Assembly (NCBI RefSeq): GCF_030824335.1
Contig: NZ_JAVBXX010000007.1
Coordinates: 248,001-312,000 of the forward strand
Source: Azonexus sp.
Lineage (GTDB): Bacteria; Pseudomonadota; Gammaproteobacteria; Burkholderiales; Rhodocyclaceae
Length of the DNA stretch: 64,000 bases
Reading direction: 5' to 3'
Part shown: positions 51,168 to 60,674 of the stretch, piece after piece
Numbering within the stretch: position 1 is the stretch's first letter
Layout: each line of letters begins with the position of its first letter
Notes under the pieces: generated by a model
Database searches by the model: none
What the model saw: only the letters and a program-made list of their open reading frames with translations
Told to the model about the DNA's origin: nothing
Translations under genes and position numbers: made by a program

Positions 51168-51288
51168 TGTTGCAATTCCAGCAATAATGATTTGCGTATT
51201 GTCGGCTATTTCGACCACGAGAAGATGATTAAAGTGAGCCCATCGCAGCAGAACTTGCCAACAGACCGGCTTATCGAGACTGACCAAA

Positions 51289-52083
51289 ATGACCTCCAGC
51301 TTAACGCCACTATTTGTTCCGCACGGCGCACCGACATTTGCCTTGCAGCCCGGTGCAGCCGGTGCGGCATTACGCCGGATCGCCGCATCCTTGCCCACCC
51401 CGCGAGCCATCGTCGTGCTCAGCCCGCACTGGGATACCGCCATCCCGACAGTGGGCAGCGCCGATCGACTCGAAACCATTCACGATTTTTACGGCTTTCC
51501 GGCTGAACTTTATGCCTTGCGTTATCCAGCCAGCGGTTGCCGTGAGGCGGCGGCCGAAGTTATCGCAGCGCTGGAAGCCGCCCACCTGCCCGTGGCCGAA
51601 GACAGGGTGCGCGGTCTGGATCATGGCGCCTGGGTGCCCTTGCGCATGATGTTTCCGGACGCTGACGTACCGGTCATCCCCGTATCGATTCAGCCGCACG
51701 GTGGCGTCGCGCAGGCTTTCCGGCTGGGTCAGGCATTGGCCCCGCTGGTCGAGCGCGGCTTTCTGATCGTCGCCTCCGGCAATGTCACGCACAACCTGCG
51801 CGATTTTCAACGGGCCCAGGCCAATGCCGGCCAGACGCCGGCTTACGTCCGCACATTCTCCGACTGGCTGGCGGCGCGACTGGCCGAGCACGATATCACG
51901 GCGTTGCTCGACTACCGCCAGCTGGCACCGGGCGCCGTACAAGCCCATCCGAGCGATGAACATTTGCTGCCGCTTTTTGTCGCATTGGGTGCGGCAGGCG
52001 ATTTTGCCAAGGCGGAACGTTTCCATGTCGGCATCGACCACTACGTCATCGCCATGGATGCCTATTCATTTTTGCCCCAATAA
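51289..52083 (+). CDS. DODA-type (class III extradiol) dioxygenase
   Basis: The 264-residue protein is of the YgiD/4,5-DOPA extradiol dioxygenase type. The metal-site histidines are seen in FVPHGAP, LSPHWDT, RGLDHGAW and HPSDEHLLPL. It cleaves aromatic catechols; the physiological substrate in bacteria is uncertain. It is the first gene of a set with cytochrome b561 (11 bases later) and two YceI genes, and lies 121 bases from a divergent LysR gene. Confidence 0.9.
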   Translation: MTSSLTPLFVPHGAPTFALQPGAAGAALRRIAASLPTPRAIVVLSPHWDTAIPTVGSADRLETIHDFYGFPAELYALRYPASGCREAAAEVIAALEAAHLPVAEDRVRGLDHGAWVPLRMMFPDADVPVIPVSIQPHGGVAQAFRLGQALAPLVERGFLIVASGNVTHNLRDFQRAQANAGQTPAYVRTFSDWLAARLAEHDITALLDYRQLAPGAVQAHPSDEHLLPLFVALGAAGDFAKAERFHVGIDHYVIAMDAYSFLPQ

Positions 52084-52094
52084 GGAGGTCGACC

Positions 52095-52649
52095 GTGAAA
52101 TCCGCTCGAAATACGACTTACACCACAACCGCCAAATCCTTGCATTGGTTGATGGCAGTTTTGCTGATCGGCCTGCTTGCCCTCGGCTTCTACATGCAGG
52201 GGCTGCGACTGTCGCCAGAAAAACTGCAGCTTTACGCCTGGCACAAATGGGCCGGCGTCACCGCCTTCCTGCTGCTTCTATTTCGTCTAGCCTGGCGTGT
52301 CACGCACATCCCGCCTGCCCTGCCGGCCAGCATGCCGAAGCTGATGCAGTTTGCTGCCCACGCCGGACATCTGGCGCTGTACGGCTTGATGCTAGCCATC
52401 CCGCTATCCGGCTGGCTGATGAGTTCGGCCAAGGGCTTCCAGACGGTGTGGTTCGGCGTCTTGCCGATTCCCGACTTGCTGGACAAGAACAAGGAACTCG
52501 GCGACTTGCTGCAGACCGTGCATATGAGCCTCAACCTGTTATTCGTTGTCACCATCGCCGGTCACGTCGGCGCCGCCCTGAAGCATCACCTGATCGACAA
52601 GGACGACATCCTGACCCGCATGTTGCCCGCCCATACCAAGGAGCACTGA
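52095..52649 (+). CDS. Cytochrome b561 family protein
   Basis: The 184-residue protein has four transmembrane spans and the heme-ligand histidines of the bacterial b561 family (KSLHWLMAVLLIGLL, AWHKWAGVTAFLLLLFRL, and later HAGHLALYGLM and VHMSLNLLF). It is an inner-membrane cytochrome that may transfer electrons between quinones and periplasmic oxidants, such as superoxide in CybB. An AAGGAGGTCGACC ribosome site precedes the ATG. It lies in tandem with two YceI genes, a common combination. Confidence 0.92.
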   Translation: MKSARNTTYTTTAKSLHWLMAVLLIGLLALGFYMQGLRLSPEKLQLYAWHKWAGVTAFLLLLFRLAWRVTHIPPALPASMPKLMQFAAHAGHLALYGLMLAIPLSGWLMSSAKGFQTVWFGVLPIPDLLDKNKELGDLLQTVHMSLNLLFVVTIAGHVGAALKHHLIDKDDILTRMLPAHTKEH

Positions 52650-52650
52650 A

Positions 52651-53217
52651 ATGAAACGCATCGCCCTCGCCACCAGCTTTTCCCTGCTCGCCCTGAGCGC
52701 CAGCCTTGCCGTCCATGCAGTCGAATACAAACAAGTCCAGACGGCCAAAAGCAGCATCCATTTCACCTATAAACAGATGGGGGTTGCGGTCGACGGAAAA
52801 TTCAAGCGCTTTTCCAGCCAGCTCAGTTTCGACCCAACCAGGCCAACAGCCGCCAAGGCGAGCTTCGACGTCGAACTGGCCAGCGTCGACACCGGCGCAC
52901 CGGAAGGCGATGAAGAAGTCGCCGGCAAGCCGTGGTTCAACACCAAGGCATTCCCGACCGCACGTTTCGTTTCCAGCAGCGTCAAAGCGCTGGGCGGCAA
53001 CCGTTACGAAGTGGCCGGACAGTTGAGCATCAAAGGCAAAACACAGGAAGTGCTTGTTCCCGCCACCTTCACGGCGCAAGGCAACAGCGCCGTATTCGAC
53101 GGCAGCTTCACCATCCGTCGCGCCGATTTTTCAATTGGCGAAGGCAGTTGGGCCAAGTTCGACATCGTCGCCAACGACGTCCTGATCAAGTTCCGCATTA
53201 CCGCAGCAAGCCAGTAA
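52651..53217 (+). CDS. YceI family periplasmic protein, copy 1
   Basis: The 188-residue protein has a signal peptide (cleavage near VHAVE) and the lipocalin-like YceI fold: KSSIHFTYKQMGVAVDGKFKRFS, SFDVELASVD, then LSIKGKTQEVLVPATFT. YceI proteins bind polyprenyl-type lipids, including quinone-like compounds. The start is two bases past the b561 stop. This copy has an unusual hydrophilic core sequence compared with copy 2, suggesting a different ligand. Confidence 0.9.
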   Translation: MKRIALATSFSLLALSASLAVHAVEYKQVQTAKSSIHFTYKQMGVAVDGKFKRFSSQLSFDPTRPTAAKASFDVELASVDTGAPEGDEEVAGKPWFNTKAFPTARFVSSSVKALGGNRYEVAGQLSIKGKTQEVLVPATFTAQGNSAVFDGSFTIRRADFSIGEGSWAKFDIVANDVLIKFRITAASQ

Positions 53218-53253
53218 ATCCCGAATCCATATACCCCAAACCGGAGAATCACC

Positions 53254-53832
53254 ATGCAAAAACTCAACAAACTCGCAACCGCCCTCGTTCTTGCCGCAGC
53301 AGTTTCCGCACCGGCGCTGGCCGCACCGGAAACCTACGTCCTGGATAGCACGCACACCTTTCCGCGTTTCTCGTACAGCCATTTCGGTTTCTCCACCCAA
53401 CTCAGCCGCTTCGACAAAACCAGCGGTACCGTAACTTTCGACAAGGCCACCAAGACTGCTGCGGTCGACATCGTGATCGACACGAAATCCGTCAATACCG
53501 GCTACACCACCTTCAATGAACATATTCAGGGCGAGGACTTTCTCGATACCGCCAAGTATCCGACTGCCACCTTCAAATCGACCAAGGTGGTTTTCCAGGG
53601 TGACAATCCGGTCAGCATCGACGGCAACCTGACGCTCAAGGGCGTGACCAAGCCTGTCACCCTGACGGTTACTTCGTTCAAGGCCATGCCACATCCGATG
53701 CTGAAGAAGGCGGCTATCGGGGCAAACGCCTGGACGGTGATCAAGCGTTCCGAATTCAACGCCGGCAAGTACGCCCCCAATGTCGGCGACGAGGTACGCA
53801 TCGACATCGCCATCGAAGCGATCAAGGAATAA
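53254..53832 (+). CDS. YceI family periplasmic protein, copy 2
   Basis: The 192-residue protein has a signal peptide (LVLAAAVSAPALA) and the classic YceI features: YVLDSTHTFPRFSYSHFGFS, IDTKSVNTGYTTFNEHI and NLTLKGVTKPVTLTVTS. It would bind a polyisoprenoid ligand in the periplasm. A CCGGAGAATCACC ribosome site precedes the ATG. It is the last gene of the set; a hairpin follows at 53966-54000. Confidence 0.93.
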   Translation: MQKLNKLATALVLAAAVSAPALAAPETYVLDSTHTFPRFSYSHFGFSTQLSRFDKTSGTVTFDKATKTAAVDIVIDTKSVNTGYTTFNEHIQGEDFLDTAKYPTATFKSTKVVFQGDNPVSIDGNLTLKGVTKPVTLTVTSFKAMPHPMLKKAAIGANAWTVIKRSEFNAGKYAPNVGDEVRIDIAIEAIKE

Positions 53833-53965
53833 GCTGCGTACAAAACTGCTACCAGCAGTTGCAAACCGTTACTTGAATTGCGCCGGATACGCCCGTATCT
53901 TGGACACATGCGCTGACCGACATCAGCCTGACGGCCAGGTCCCCTCCCCCTGAAGTGGCCGTCCC

Positions 53966-54000
53966 GAAAGCCTCGCTCCCTCCCCCGGTGCGAGGCTTTC
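53966..54000 (+). terminator. Hairpin after the second YceI gene
   Basis: Ten-base arms, GAAAGCCTCG and CGAGGCTTTC, enclose a pyrimidine-rich loop. It lies 130 bases past the YceI stop within a 274-base gap; nothing else gene-like is seen there. The T-run is weak, so a role as a transcript end is probable rather than certain. Confidence 0.6.
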
Positions 54001-54106
54001 ACCATTTCAGCCACGGCAAAATGCATCTTGTGTCTTATCCGGCAGGATAACGGGCCGGACGGTTTGGTACCATCAAAAAACTGCAGTCACCCAGGGAACG
54101 TCAGGC

Positions 54107-54328
54107 GTGTTTGATTTCAATTGGCTTCGTAAATATTTTTCCAGGAAAAACCTGCCCACAGATGTTTTCCTGGCGAGAAAGTTGATTTCAGCGATAGATC
54201 GGGGCGGTATTCCACTCAATCCCGCCAAGGTCAATGCCATCGCTCGCGATCTGGGTCTGGAGGTTTCAACGCGTGCCCCGGTAGAAGAAACCATCGCGCG
54301 AATTCGGGCATATTTGCAGCGGATGTAA
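54107..54328 (+). CDS. Small conserved-looking protein (73 aa)
   Basis: The 73-residue product starts at a GTG at 54107 and is helical and basic (WLRKYFSRKNLPTDVFLARK, then a GGIPLNPAKVNAIARDLGLE segment resembling a short DNA-binding or LysM-like helix pair). No family is recognised. It ends 7 bases before the YigZ gene on the same strand, which supports it being real. A weak AGGGAACG ribosome site precedes the start. Confidence 0.6.
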   Translation: MFDFNWLRKYFSRKNLPTDVFLARKLISAIDRGGIPLNPAKVNAIARDLGLEVSTRAPVEETIARIRAYLQRM

Positions 54329-54335
54329 GGTCTCA

Positions 54336-54923
54336 ATGCGCCAAACCCTTTTTGCGCCCGCGCATAGCGAGCTGCTGATCAAGAAAAGCCGTTTCATCGG
54401 CTGCGTGCAACCGATGACGGATCGCTCTGACGCCCAGCAAGTCGTTGCAGAATTGCGTGCCCAGCATGCCGGTGCAGCACACATTTGCTGGGCTCTGCTG
54501 GCGGGTGGGCAGTCAGCGGCAGTCGATGACGGCGTGCCGAGTGGAACCGCTGGCCGACCGATGTTTGAAGTGCTACGCCAACAAAGTCTCGAAGGCGTGC
54601 TGGCCACCGTGGTTCGCTACTATGGTGGCGTCAAGCTGGGAGCCGGTGGTTTGGTCCGTGCCTACACCGATAGCGTCGCACAGGCGTTACTGACGGCGCA
54701 AAAGATCGCTATCGTCAAACAATGCCCGCTGCGCTGCCTTGTTCCCTACGATATGGAGGGACGTGTGCGACGTGAGCTTGAAATCGCCGGGGCAAAACTG
54801 GATCACGTTTTGCACGATGCATTGGTCGATTTTGTTTTTTCTTTGCCTGATGAAGCAGCCCCTGCGCTGATGGCTCGTCTGAACGATGCGGGATCAGGCC
54901 GCATTGCTTGGGTGAAGGACTGA
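54336..54923 (+). CDS. YigZ/IMPACT family protein
   Basis: The 195-residue protein has the UPF0029/IMPACT domain with KSRFIGCVQPM, AAHICWALLAGGQS, DDGVPSGTAGRPMFEVL and VVRYYGGVKLGAGGLVRAY, then a smaller ferredoxin-like C-terminal domain. E. coli YigZ is the nearest well-known protein; the function is uncertain. A 7-base gap ties it to the small gene upstream. A minus-strand terminator for guaA starts 34 bases after its stop. Confidence 0.93.
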   Translation: MRQTLFAPAHSELLIKKSRFIGCVQPMTDRSDAQQVVAELRAQHAGAAHICWALLAGGQSAAVDDGVPSGTAGRPMFEVLRQQSLEGVLATVVRYYGGVKLGAGGLVRAYTDSVAQALLTAQKIAIVKQCPLRCLVPYDMEGRVRRELEIAGAKLDHVLHDALVDFVFSLPDEAAPALMARLNDAGSGRIAWVKD

Positions 54924-54956
54924 AGCATCGGCAAGTTTATGGGTAAGCCAGACCAG

Positions 54957-54988
54957 AAAAAACCCCTCCGGCACAATGCCAGGAAGGG
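54957..54988 (-). terminator. Intrinsic terminator of guaA
   Basis: On the minus strand an imperfect stem (CCCTTCCTGGCA with TGCCGGAGGGG) closes with a run of six T. It lies 49 bases past the guaA stop. Confidence 0.75.
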
Positions 54989-55036
54989 CTTCGGAAATCG
55001 GTTCGGCTTGATTCTGCGCCTAGAGGAGCAGACGGA

Positions 55037-56671
55037 TCATTCCCACTCGATCGTCGCCGGCGGCTTGCCGCTGACGTCGTACACCACCCGGTTCAACCCA
55101 CGGACTTCGTTGATGATGCGGTTCGACACCCGGCCAAGCAGTTCGTACGGCAGGTGCGCCCAGTGCGCGGTCATGAAGTCACTGGTGACGACGGCACGCA
55201 GCGCGACGACGTTTTCGTAGGTGCGGCCGTCGCCCATGACGCCGACGCTCTTGACCGGCAGGAAGACGGCGAAGGCCTGGCTGGTCAGGTCATACCAGGT
55301 CTTGCCGATATCGGCCTCGGTGCATGCACCGGCGGCGACATCGCGCTCGGTTGCTACGGTCGACCGCAATTCATCGATGAAAATGGCGTCGGCGCGTTGC
55401 AGCAGGTGTGCCGCCTTCAGCGTCACTTCGCCAAGGATGCGCACGCCCAGGCCCGGTCCGGGGAACGGATGGCGATAGACCATCTCGCGCGGCAGGCCCA
55501 GGGCAACGCCGAGTTCGCGGACTTCGTCCTTGAACAGTTCGCGCAGCGGTTCGAGCAGCTTGAGGTGCATGTCTTCCGGCAGACCGCCGACGTTGTGGTG
55601 GCTCTTGATGGTATGAGCGCCCTTCTTGCCCTTGCCGGCCGACTCGATCACGTCCGGGTAGATCGTGCCCTGGGCCAGCCATTTGGCCGACACCAGCTTC
55701 TTCGATTCGGCCTGGAAGACCTCGACGAATTCCTTGCCGATGATCTTGCGCTTCTGTTCCGGGTCGGAAACCCCGGCCAGCTTGCCCATGAAGTCGTCGA
55801 CAGCATCGACGCGGATGACCTTGACGCCGAGATTGCGCGCGAACATGTCCATGACCATGTCGCCTTCATTCAGGCGCAGCAGGCCGTGATCGACGAAGAC
55901 GCAGGTCAGCTGGTCGCCGATGGCGCGATGGATCAGTGCCGCCGCAACGCTCGAATCGACACCGCCGGACAGGCCGAGGATGACGTCATCGCTGCCCACC
56001 TGGGCGCGGATCGAGGCCACCGCTTCGGCGATGTAGTCGCCCATGATCCAGTCAGTGCCACAGCCGCAGATGCCGTGCACGAAGCGTTCGAGGATGGCCC
56101 GACCCTGCAGCGTATGGGTGACTTCAGGGTGGAACTGGACCGCGTAGAACTTGCGCGCCTCGTCAGCCATCGCCGCGATCGGGCAGGACGGCGTCGACGC
56201 CATGGTCTTGAAACCGGGCGGCAGTTCCATCACCGAATCACCGTGACTCATCCACACCTTGAGCATGCCGTGACCTTCGGCCGTGGTGAAATCGGCGATG
56301 TCCTTCAACAGCGCCGTATGGCCGTGCGCCCGAACTTCCGAATAACCGAATTCGCGTGCCTTGCCGGCCGCTTCGGCGGTCATTACCTGGCCGCCGAGCT
56401 GCTGCGCCATCGTCTGCATGCCGTAGCAGATGCCCAGCACCGGGACGCCCAGTTCAAAGACGACCTTCGGTGCGCGCGGCGTGTCGCCTTCGGTCACCGA
56501 GTTCGGACCGCCGGACAGGATGATGCCCTGCGCGCCATAGCTGCGGATGAACTCGTCGGAAACGTCGTACGGATGGATTTCGCAGAATACCTTGGCTTCA
56601 CGTACGCGACGGGCGATCAGTTGGGTGACCTGGGAACCGAAATCGAGGATGAGGATTTTCTGATGGGACAT
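55037..56671 (-). CDS. guaA: GMP synthase (glutamine-hydrolysing)
   Basis: The 544-residue enzyme makes GMP from XMP. An N-terminal class I glutamine amidotransferase domain ([14 protein letters not shown], catalytic Cys in GICYGMQTM, then [11 protein letters not shown]) is followed by an ATP-pyrophosphatase domain ([13 protein letters not shown]) and a dimerisation domain ending [18 protein letters not shown]. The ATG at 56671 was chosen over a TTG two codons earlier. It lies downstream of guaB with a terminator between. Confidence 0.97.
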   Translation of the reverse strand: MSHQKILILDFGSQVTQLIARRVREAKVFCEIHPYDVSDEFIRSYGAQGIILSGGPNSVTEGDTPRAPKVVFELGVPVLGICYGMQTMAQQLGGQVMTAEAAGKAREFGYSEVRAHGHTALLKDIADFTTAEGHGMLKVWMSHGDSVMELPPGFKTMASTPSCPIAAMADEARKFYAVQFHPEVTHTLQGRAILERFVHGICGCGTDWIMGDYIAEAVASIRAQVGSDDVILGLSGGVDSSVAAALIHRAIGDQLTCVFVDHGLLRLNEGDMVMDMFARNLGVKVIRVDAVDDFMGKLAGVSDPEQKRKIIGKEFVEVFQAESKKLVSAKWLAQGTIYPDVIESAGKGKKGAHTIKSHHNVGGLPEDMHLKLLEPLRELFKDEVRELGVALGLPREMVYRHPFPGPGLGVRILGEVTLKAAHLLQRADAIFIDELRSTVATERDVAAGACTEADIGKTWYDLTSQAFAVFLPVKSVGVMGDGRTYENVVALRAVVTSDFMTAHWAHLPYELLGRVSNRIINEVRGLNRVVYDVSGKPPATIEWE

Positions 56672-56688
56672 TTTCAAAACCTTGAATG

Positions 56689-56712
56689 AAAAAGGCGGCT
56701 GAATTAGCCGCC
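56689..56712 (-). terminator. Terminator between guaB and guaA
   Basis: A seven-pair stem (GGCGGCT with AGCCGCC) and five-base loop followed on the minus strand by five T lies in the 60-base gap. It may attenuate guaA relative to guaB. Confidence 0.75.
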
Positions 56713-56731
56713 CTTCTGGACACAGGAACGA

Positions 56732-58195
56732 TCAGTCGAGGTGATAGTTCGGCGCTTCCTTGGTGATCTGCACGTCGTGGACGTGGGATTCGCGGATGCC
56801 GGCCGAGGTAATTTCGACGAAACATGCATTTGCATGCATGTCGGCGATGCTCGGCGTACCGAGGTAACCCATCGACGAACGCAGGCCACCCATTAACTGA
56901 TGAATCACGGCGAGCACCGAGCCCTTGTACGGCACACGGCCTTCGATGCCTTCAGGGACAAACTTGTCGACATTGGCGGTGGCTTCCTGGAAGTAGCGGT
57001 CAGAAGAACCGGCCTGCATTGCCCCCAGCGAACCCATGCCGCGGTAAGACTTGTAGGAACGGCCCTGGAACAGTTCGACCTCGCCAGGCGCTTCCTCCGT
57101 GCCGGCGAACAGGCCGCCCAGCATGACCGTATCAGCCCCGGCAGCAATCGCCTTGGCGATGTCGCCGGAGTAGCGGATACCGCCATCGGCAATCATCGGC
57201 ACGCCGGTGCCCTTGAGCGCTTCGGAAACATTCTGGATGGCGGTGATCTGTGGCACCCCAACACCGGCAACGATGCGCGTGGTGCAGATCGAGCCAGGAC
57301 CGATACCGACCTTGACACCGTCGGCCCCCATGTCGAGCAGGGCACGCGCCGCATCGGCCGTAGCGATGTTGCCACCAATGACTTCAATCTGCGGGTAGTT
57401 GCGCTTGACCCACTTGACACGATCAAGCACGCCCTGCGAGTGACCGTGTGCCGTGTCGACGACAACCACATCCACACCGGCTTCGGCCAGCAGCTCAACG
57501 CGCTCTTCGGTGCCAGCACCGACACCGACCGCCGCACCGGCACGCAAACGCCCGGTGGCATCCTTGTTGGCCAGCGGATGTTCGGTAGACTTCAGAATAT
57601 CCTTGACGGTGATCAGGCCGCGCAGATGGAATTCAGCATCAACGACCAGCACACGCTCCAGTCGATGAAGGCGGATCAGTTCCTTGGCATCCTCGACGCT
57701 GGCTTCTTCGTTGACCGTCACCAGTCGCTTGCGCGGCGTCATGATCGATTTGACTGGCTGGTCGAGATTGGTCTCGAAACGCAGGTCGCGATTGGTCACG
57801 ATACCGACCACCTTGCCCGACTTGTCGATCACCGGCAGACCGGAAATGCGGTGCTGGCGGGTGATCTCGATGACATCGCGAACGGTCATGTTCGGCGTTA
57901 CCGTGAACGGATCGCGCAGGATGCCGGACTCGAAACGTTTGACCTTGGCCACTTCGGCGGCCTGGGCACGAGCGGAGAGATTCTTGTGGATGATGCCGAT
58001 ACCCCCCTCTTGCGCCAGCGCGATGGCCAGACGACCTTCCGTCACGGTATCCATGGCGGCAGACAGCAGGGGCAGGTTCAGGGTAATGTTTCTGGTCAGT
58101 CGCGTGGCGAGGCTGACGTCGCGGGGAAGAACTTCCGAATGCGCGGGGACGAGCAGTACGTCGTCGAATGTCAGGGCTTTTTGCAAAAGTCGCAT
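56732..58195 (-). CDS. guaB: Inosine-5'-monophosphate dehydrogenase
   Basis: The 487-residue TIM-barrel enzyme oxidises IMP to XMP. The two CBS domains (about residues 95-205) split the barrel. The catalytic Cys lies in [19 protein letters not shown], and the flap in [14 protein letters not shown]. The start is [20 protein letters not shown]. It is transcribed before guaA; its control region is shared with the divergent DUF4124 gene. Confidence 0.97.
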   Translation of the reverse strand: MRLLQKALTFDDVLLVPAHSEVLPRDVSLATRLTRNITLNLPLLSAAMDTVTEGRLAIALAQEGGIGIIHKNLSARAQAAEVAKVKRFESGILRDPFTVTPNMTVRDVIEITRQHRISGLPVIDKSGKVVGIVTNRDLRFETNLDQPVKSIMTPRKRLVTVNEEASVEDAKELIRLHRLERVLVVDAEFHLRGLITVKDILKSTEHPLANKDATGRLRAGAAVGVGAGTEERVELLAEAGVDVVVVDTAHGHSQGVLDRVKWVKRNYPQIEVIGGNIATADAARALLDMGADGVKVGIGPGSICTTRIVAGVGVPQITAIQNVSEALKGTGVPMIADGGIRYSGDIAKAIAAGADTVMLGGLFAGTEEAPGEVELFQGRSYKSYRGMGSLGAMQAGSSDRYFQEATANVDKFVPEGIEGRVPYKGSVLAVIHQLMGGLRSSMGYLGTPSIADMHANACFVEITSAGIRESHVHDVQITKEAPNYHLD

Positions 58196-58251
58196 TGCCT
58201 TTGATCCAAAGTCACAAAATCGTATTATACAGAAATCCTTCGCAAAGCCCG

Positions 58252-58764
58252 ATGACCATGAACAAAGCCCTGATTTTTGCTATTGCAGCCGTGTTGACCG
58301 CAACCGTCATGCCGGCCCATGCCCAAACCTATCGCTGGAAGGATGCCAGCGGAAAAATCGTGATTTCCGACAAACCGCCACCGGCAAGCATGAAAGACGC
58401 GCGCTCGATTGGGGTGCGCCAACCCAGTGTGGTCGTTGGAAAATCGGACGAAACGACAACGGACAAGGCTGCCGATGCGCCCAAAGCGGCGGATGCACCA
58501 AAAACAATGGCTGAAAAAGAAGCCGATTTCAAAAAGCGGCAACAGGAGGCGCGGGACAAGGCCAGCAAGGAAGCTCAAGATGCCTCGTTCGCCAAAGAGC
58601 GCAAAGATGCTTGTGAACAGGCCAAGCGCAATCTGAACGCCATTGAATCCAACCAGCCTATTGCCCAGTTCAACGACAAGGGAGAGCGCCAGCTGCTGGA
58701 CGACAACCAACGGCAACAGGAACGGGAACGCATGCTCCGCATCATGCAGGAAGCCTGCAAATAG
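58252..58764 (+). CDS. DUF4124 domain periplasmic protein
   Basis: The 170-residue protein has a signal peptide ([18 protein letters not shown]) and the DUF4124 motif [19 protein letters not shown] long, charged, coiled-coil-like region rich in Lys, Ala and Glu follows. DUF4124 proteins are common in beta- and gammaproteobacteria; the function is unknown. Either ATG at 58252 or 58258 could be the start. The TTGACCGCA motif occurs within the signal sequence. Confidence 0.85.
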   Translation: MTMNKALIFAIAAVLTATVMPAHAQTYRWKDASGKIVISDKPPPASMKDARSIGVRQPSVVVGKSDETTTDKAADAPKAADAPKTMAEKEADFKKRQQEARDKASKEAQDASFAKERKDACEQAKRNLNAIESNQPIAQFNDKGERQLLDDNQRQQERERMLRIMQEACK

Positions 58765-58776
58765 GAATCCCCGGAT

Positions 58777-59106
58777 TCAGCCTTCGACGGCGTCGGTATC
58801 ACCGGCGCCTTTTTTCATGACCTTGCCCTCGGCCGCACGCTGTTTGCGGACCTCCTTCGGATCGGCAATCAGCGGCCGATAAATCTCGACGCGGTCGAAG
58901 TCTCGCAGCACGGCATCCGGTTTCGACAACTTGTTCCAGATGCCGAACTTGTTTTTCTTGAGATCGATTTCCGGGTATTTCGTCAGCAAACCTGACGTTT
59001 CCAGTGCCTGCTGAAGGGAACTGCCTGCAGGCAACTGGATCCGGATTTGTTCCTGCTTGTCCGGCAAGGGGTAACAGACTTCAACGGCAATCAAATCATC
59101 CGCCAT
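58777..59106 (-). CDS. rnfH: RnfH family protein
   Basis: The 109-residue protein has a beta-grasp ubiquitin-like fold (LIAVEVCYPLPDKQEQIRIQ, then the KNKFGIWNKLSKPDAVLRDF and DRVEIYRPLIADPKEVRKQR block that marks the family). The start at the ATG 59106 gives the usual length. It overlaps the RatA-like gene by 11 bases, as in many proteobacteria where the pair was once thought to be a toxin-antitoxin module. Confidence 0.9.
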   Translation of the reverse strand: MADDLIAVEVCYPLPDKQEQIRIQLPAGSSLQQALETSGLLTKYPEIDLKKNKFGIWNKLSKPDAVLRDFDRVEIYRPLIADPKEVRKQRAAEGKVMKKGAGDTDAVEG

Positions 59107-59542
59107 GGCTGGCTCCATAAACCTGTGCGGCCCGGCGCACAAAGGCATCGACGAAGGTGTTGGCAATATGGCTGAACACCGGACCGATCACCTTCTCAAA
59201 CAACTTGCTGGAAAACTCGTAATGCAGGCGAAATTCGATCTTGCAGGCATTTTCTGCCAGCGGGCGAAAGTGCCATGAACCTTCGAGACGACGAAAAGGC
59301 CCATCGACCAGGCGAATGTTCATCAGCGTCGGAAACTGTTTGTCGTTTTCCGTCGTGAAGCTGGATTTCACCGCGTGATAATTGATATGCAGCGTGGCGA
59401 CAGTTTTAGCCGCATCACGAAACTTCAGTTCGGTACGGTTACACCAAGGCAGGAAAGCCGGGTAATCCTCGCAGCGATCCACCAATTCAAACATCTGCGT
59501 CGCAGAATGCTCAATCAAGACTGTTTTTTCGACCAGAGCCAT
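59096..59542 (-). CDS. ratA: RatA/COQ10-like START-domain protein
   Basis: The 148-residue protein has the START/polyketide-cyclase fold of the RatA (YfjG) group: SATQMFELVDRCEDYPAFLPWC near the start and the YEFSSKLFEKVIGPVFSHIA helix near the end. Relatives bind ubiquinone (COQ10) or were reported to affect 70S ribosome assembly (RatA). It precedes rnfH with overlap, and is divergent from smpB, a familiar gene order. Confidence 0.92.
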   Translation of the reverse strand: MALVEKTVLIEHSATQMFELVDRCEDYPAFLPWCNRTELKFRDAAKTVATLHINYHAVKSSFTTENDKQFPTLMNIRLVDGPFRRLEGSWHFRPLAENACKIEFRLHYEFSSKLFEKVIGPVFSHIANTFVDAFVRRAAQVYGASHGG

Positions 59543-59602
59543 GCCGCGGCAGCATTCCTGTAATCCTGTAGAATTGCCAATTTTAATGGATCAAGCGGCA
59601 GC

Positions 59603-60052
59603 ATGAGCATTACGGTCAACAAAAAAGCCTTTCATGACTACTTCGTTGAAGAGAAGTTCGAGGCCGGCATTGTCCTTGAAGGTTGGGAGGTCAAGGCGAT
59701 TCGTGCTGCCCGGATGAACATCAAGGAATCCTACGTCATCATCCGCAGTGGCGAACTGTTCCTGATCGGCATGCACATTTCCCCCCTGCCGATGGCCTCG
59801 ACCCATAACCACCATGACCCGGTGCGCACCCGCAAACTGTTGTTGAACGCCCGGGAAATCAGCAAGCTGATCGGCAAGGTCGAACGGGCTGGTTACGCGC
59901 TCGTGCCAATTGACCTGCACTTCGTACGCGGCCGGATCAAGCTGGAAATTGGCCTCGCCAAGGGGAAGAAACAGCATGACAAGCGCGCCGACCAGCAGGA
60001 AAAAGAAGGCAAACGCGAAGCCCAGCGGGCGATGAAGGACCGGTTGCGCTGA
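59603..60052 (+). CDS. smpB: SsrA-binding protein
   Basis: The 149-residue protein binds tmRNA for ribosome rescue. It shows [40 protein letters not shown] and the C-terminal basic tail ([20 protein letters not shown]). Length is usual. The tmRNA gene itself is not in the window. Confidence 0.97.
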   Translation: MSITVNKKAFHDYFVEEKFEAGIVLEGWEVKAIRAARMNIKESYVIIRSGELFLIGMHISPLPMASTHNHHDPVRTRKLLLNAREISKLIGKVERAGYALVPIDLHFVRGRIKLEIGLAKGKKQHDKRADQQEKEGKREAQRAMKDRLR

Positions 60053-60059
60053 ATTGAGC

Positions 60060-60674
60060 ATGGACGCCCTGCTCTACTGGGTCGGCATGGCTGCCGTTGC
60101 CGTCAGTGCGCTGACCGGTGTTCTCGATTCCGGGCGCAAGCAAATGGATCTGATTGGCGCCTTGCTGGTAGCCGTAGCAACGGCCTTGGGCGGCGGTACG
60201 GTGCGCGATCTTTTGCTCGATCGCAACGTTTTCTGGGTGGTCGACCAAACCTACTTGATGGCTGCGCTAGGCACCGGACTGCTGACATTTTTTGTCGTGC
60301 GCAGCATTGATCTTCCCCCAAAACTCTTCCTGATCCCGGATGCAGTGGGGCTAGCGCTATTTACCGTCATCGGTACCCAGGTTGCCTTGCAATGGCACAC
60401 CCCCTGGCTGGCTGCCAGTCTGATGGGGGTTATTACCGGTGTTTTCGGCGGTGTATTGCGTGACATCCTGTGCAATGACGTGCCCAGTGTTTTTCTGAAG
60501 GGAGAACTGTATGCCACCGCTGCCTGGCTCGGCGCGCTATCGCTGATCGGTTTGCAGGAACTCGGCACCAGCCCGGTAAATGCAGCCTGGGCGGCGATGG
60601 GCATCATTCTCGTGCTGCGCTTGCTGGCCCTGCGTTTTGGCTTGACCCTGCCCACCCTGGGGCAAACCCGTTAA
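60060..60674 (+). CDS. TRIC-type (UPF0126) membrane protein
   Basis: The 204-residue protein has two repeats of three membrane spans, with the family motifs SGRKQMDLIGALLVAVATAL, GGGTVRDLLLDR and, in the second repeat, GVFGGVLRDILCNDVP. Members form potassium-permeable channels (TRIC fold). It starts 8 bases after smpB and ends over the last four bases of the UDG gene (convergent). Confidence 0.88.
   Translation: MDALLYWVGMAAVAVSALTGVLDSGRKQMDLIGALLVAVATALGGGTVRDLLLDRNVFWVVDQTYLMAALGTGLLTFFVVRSIDLPPKLFLIPDAVGLALFTVIGTQVALQWHTPWLAASLMGVITGVFGGVLRDILCNDVPSVFLKGELYATAAWLGALSLIGLQELGTSPVNAAWAAMGIILVLRLLALRFGLTLPTLGQTR

Noticed and set aside
55154..58204. Long plus-strand frames (511 and 434 codons)
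   Set aside because: They are antisense to guaA and guaB, which are unmistakable; the frames have no recognisable domain.
59096..59542. ratA-rnfH as a toxin-antitoxin pair
   Set aside because: The old RatAB naming suggests this, but the RatA-like protein is a START/COQ10-type protein found widely on chromosomes and the context here is housekeeping.
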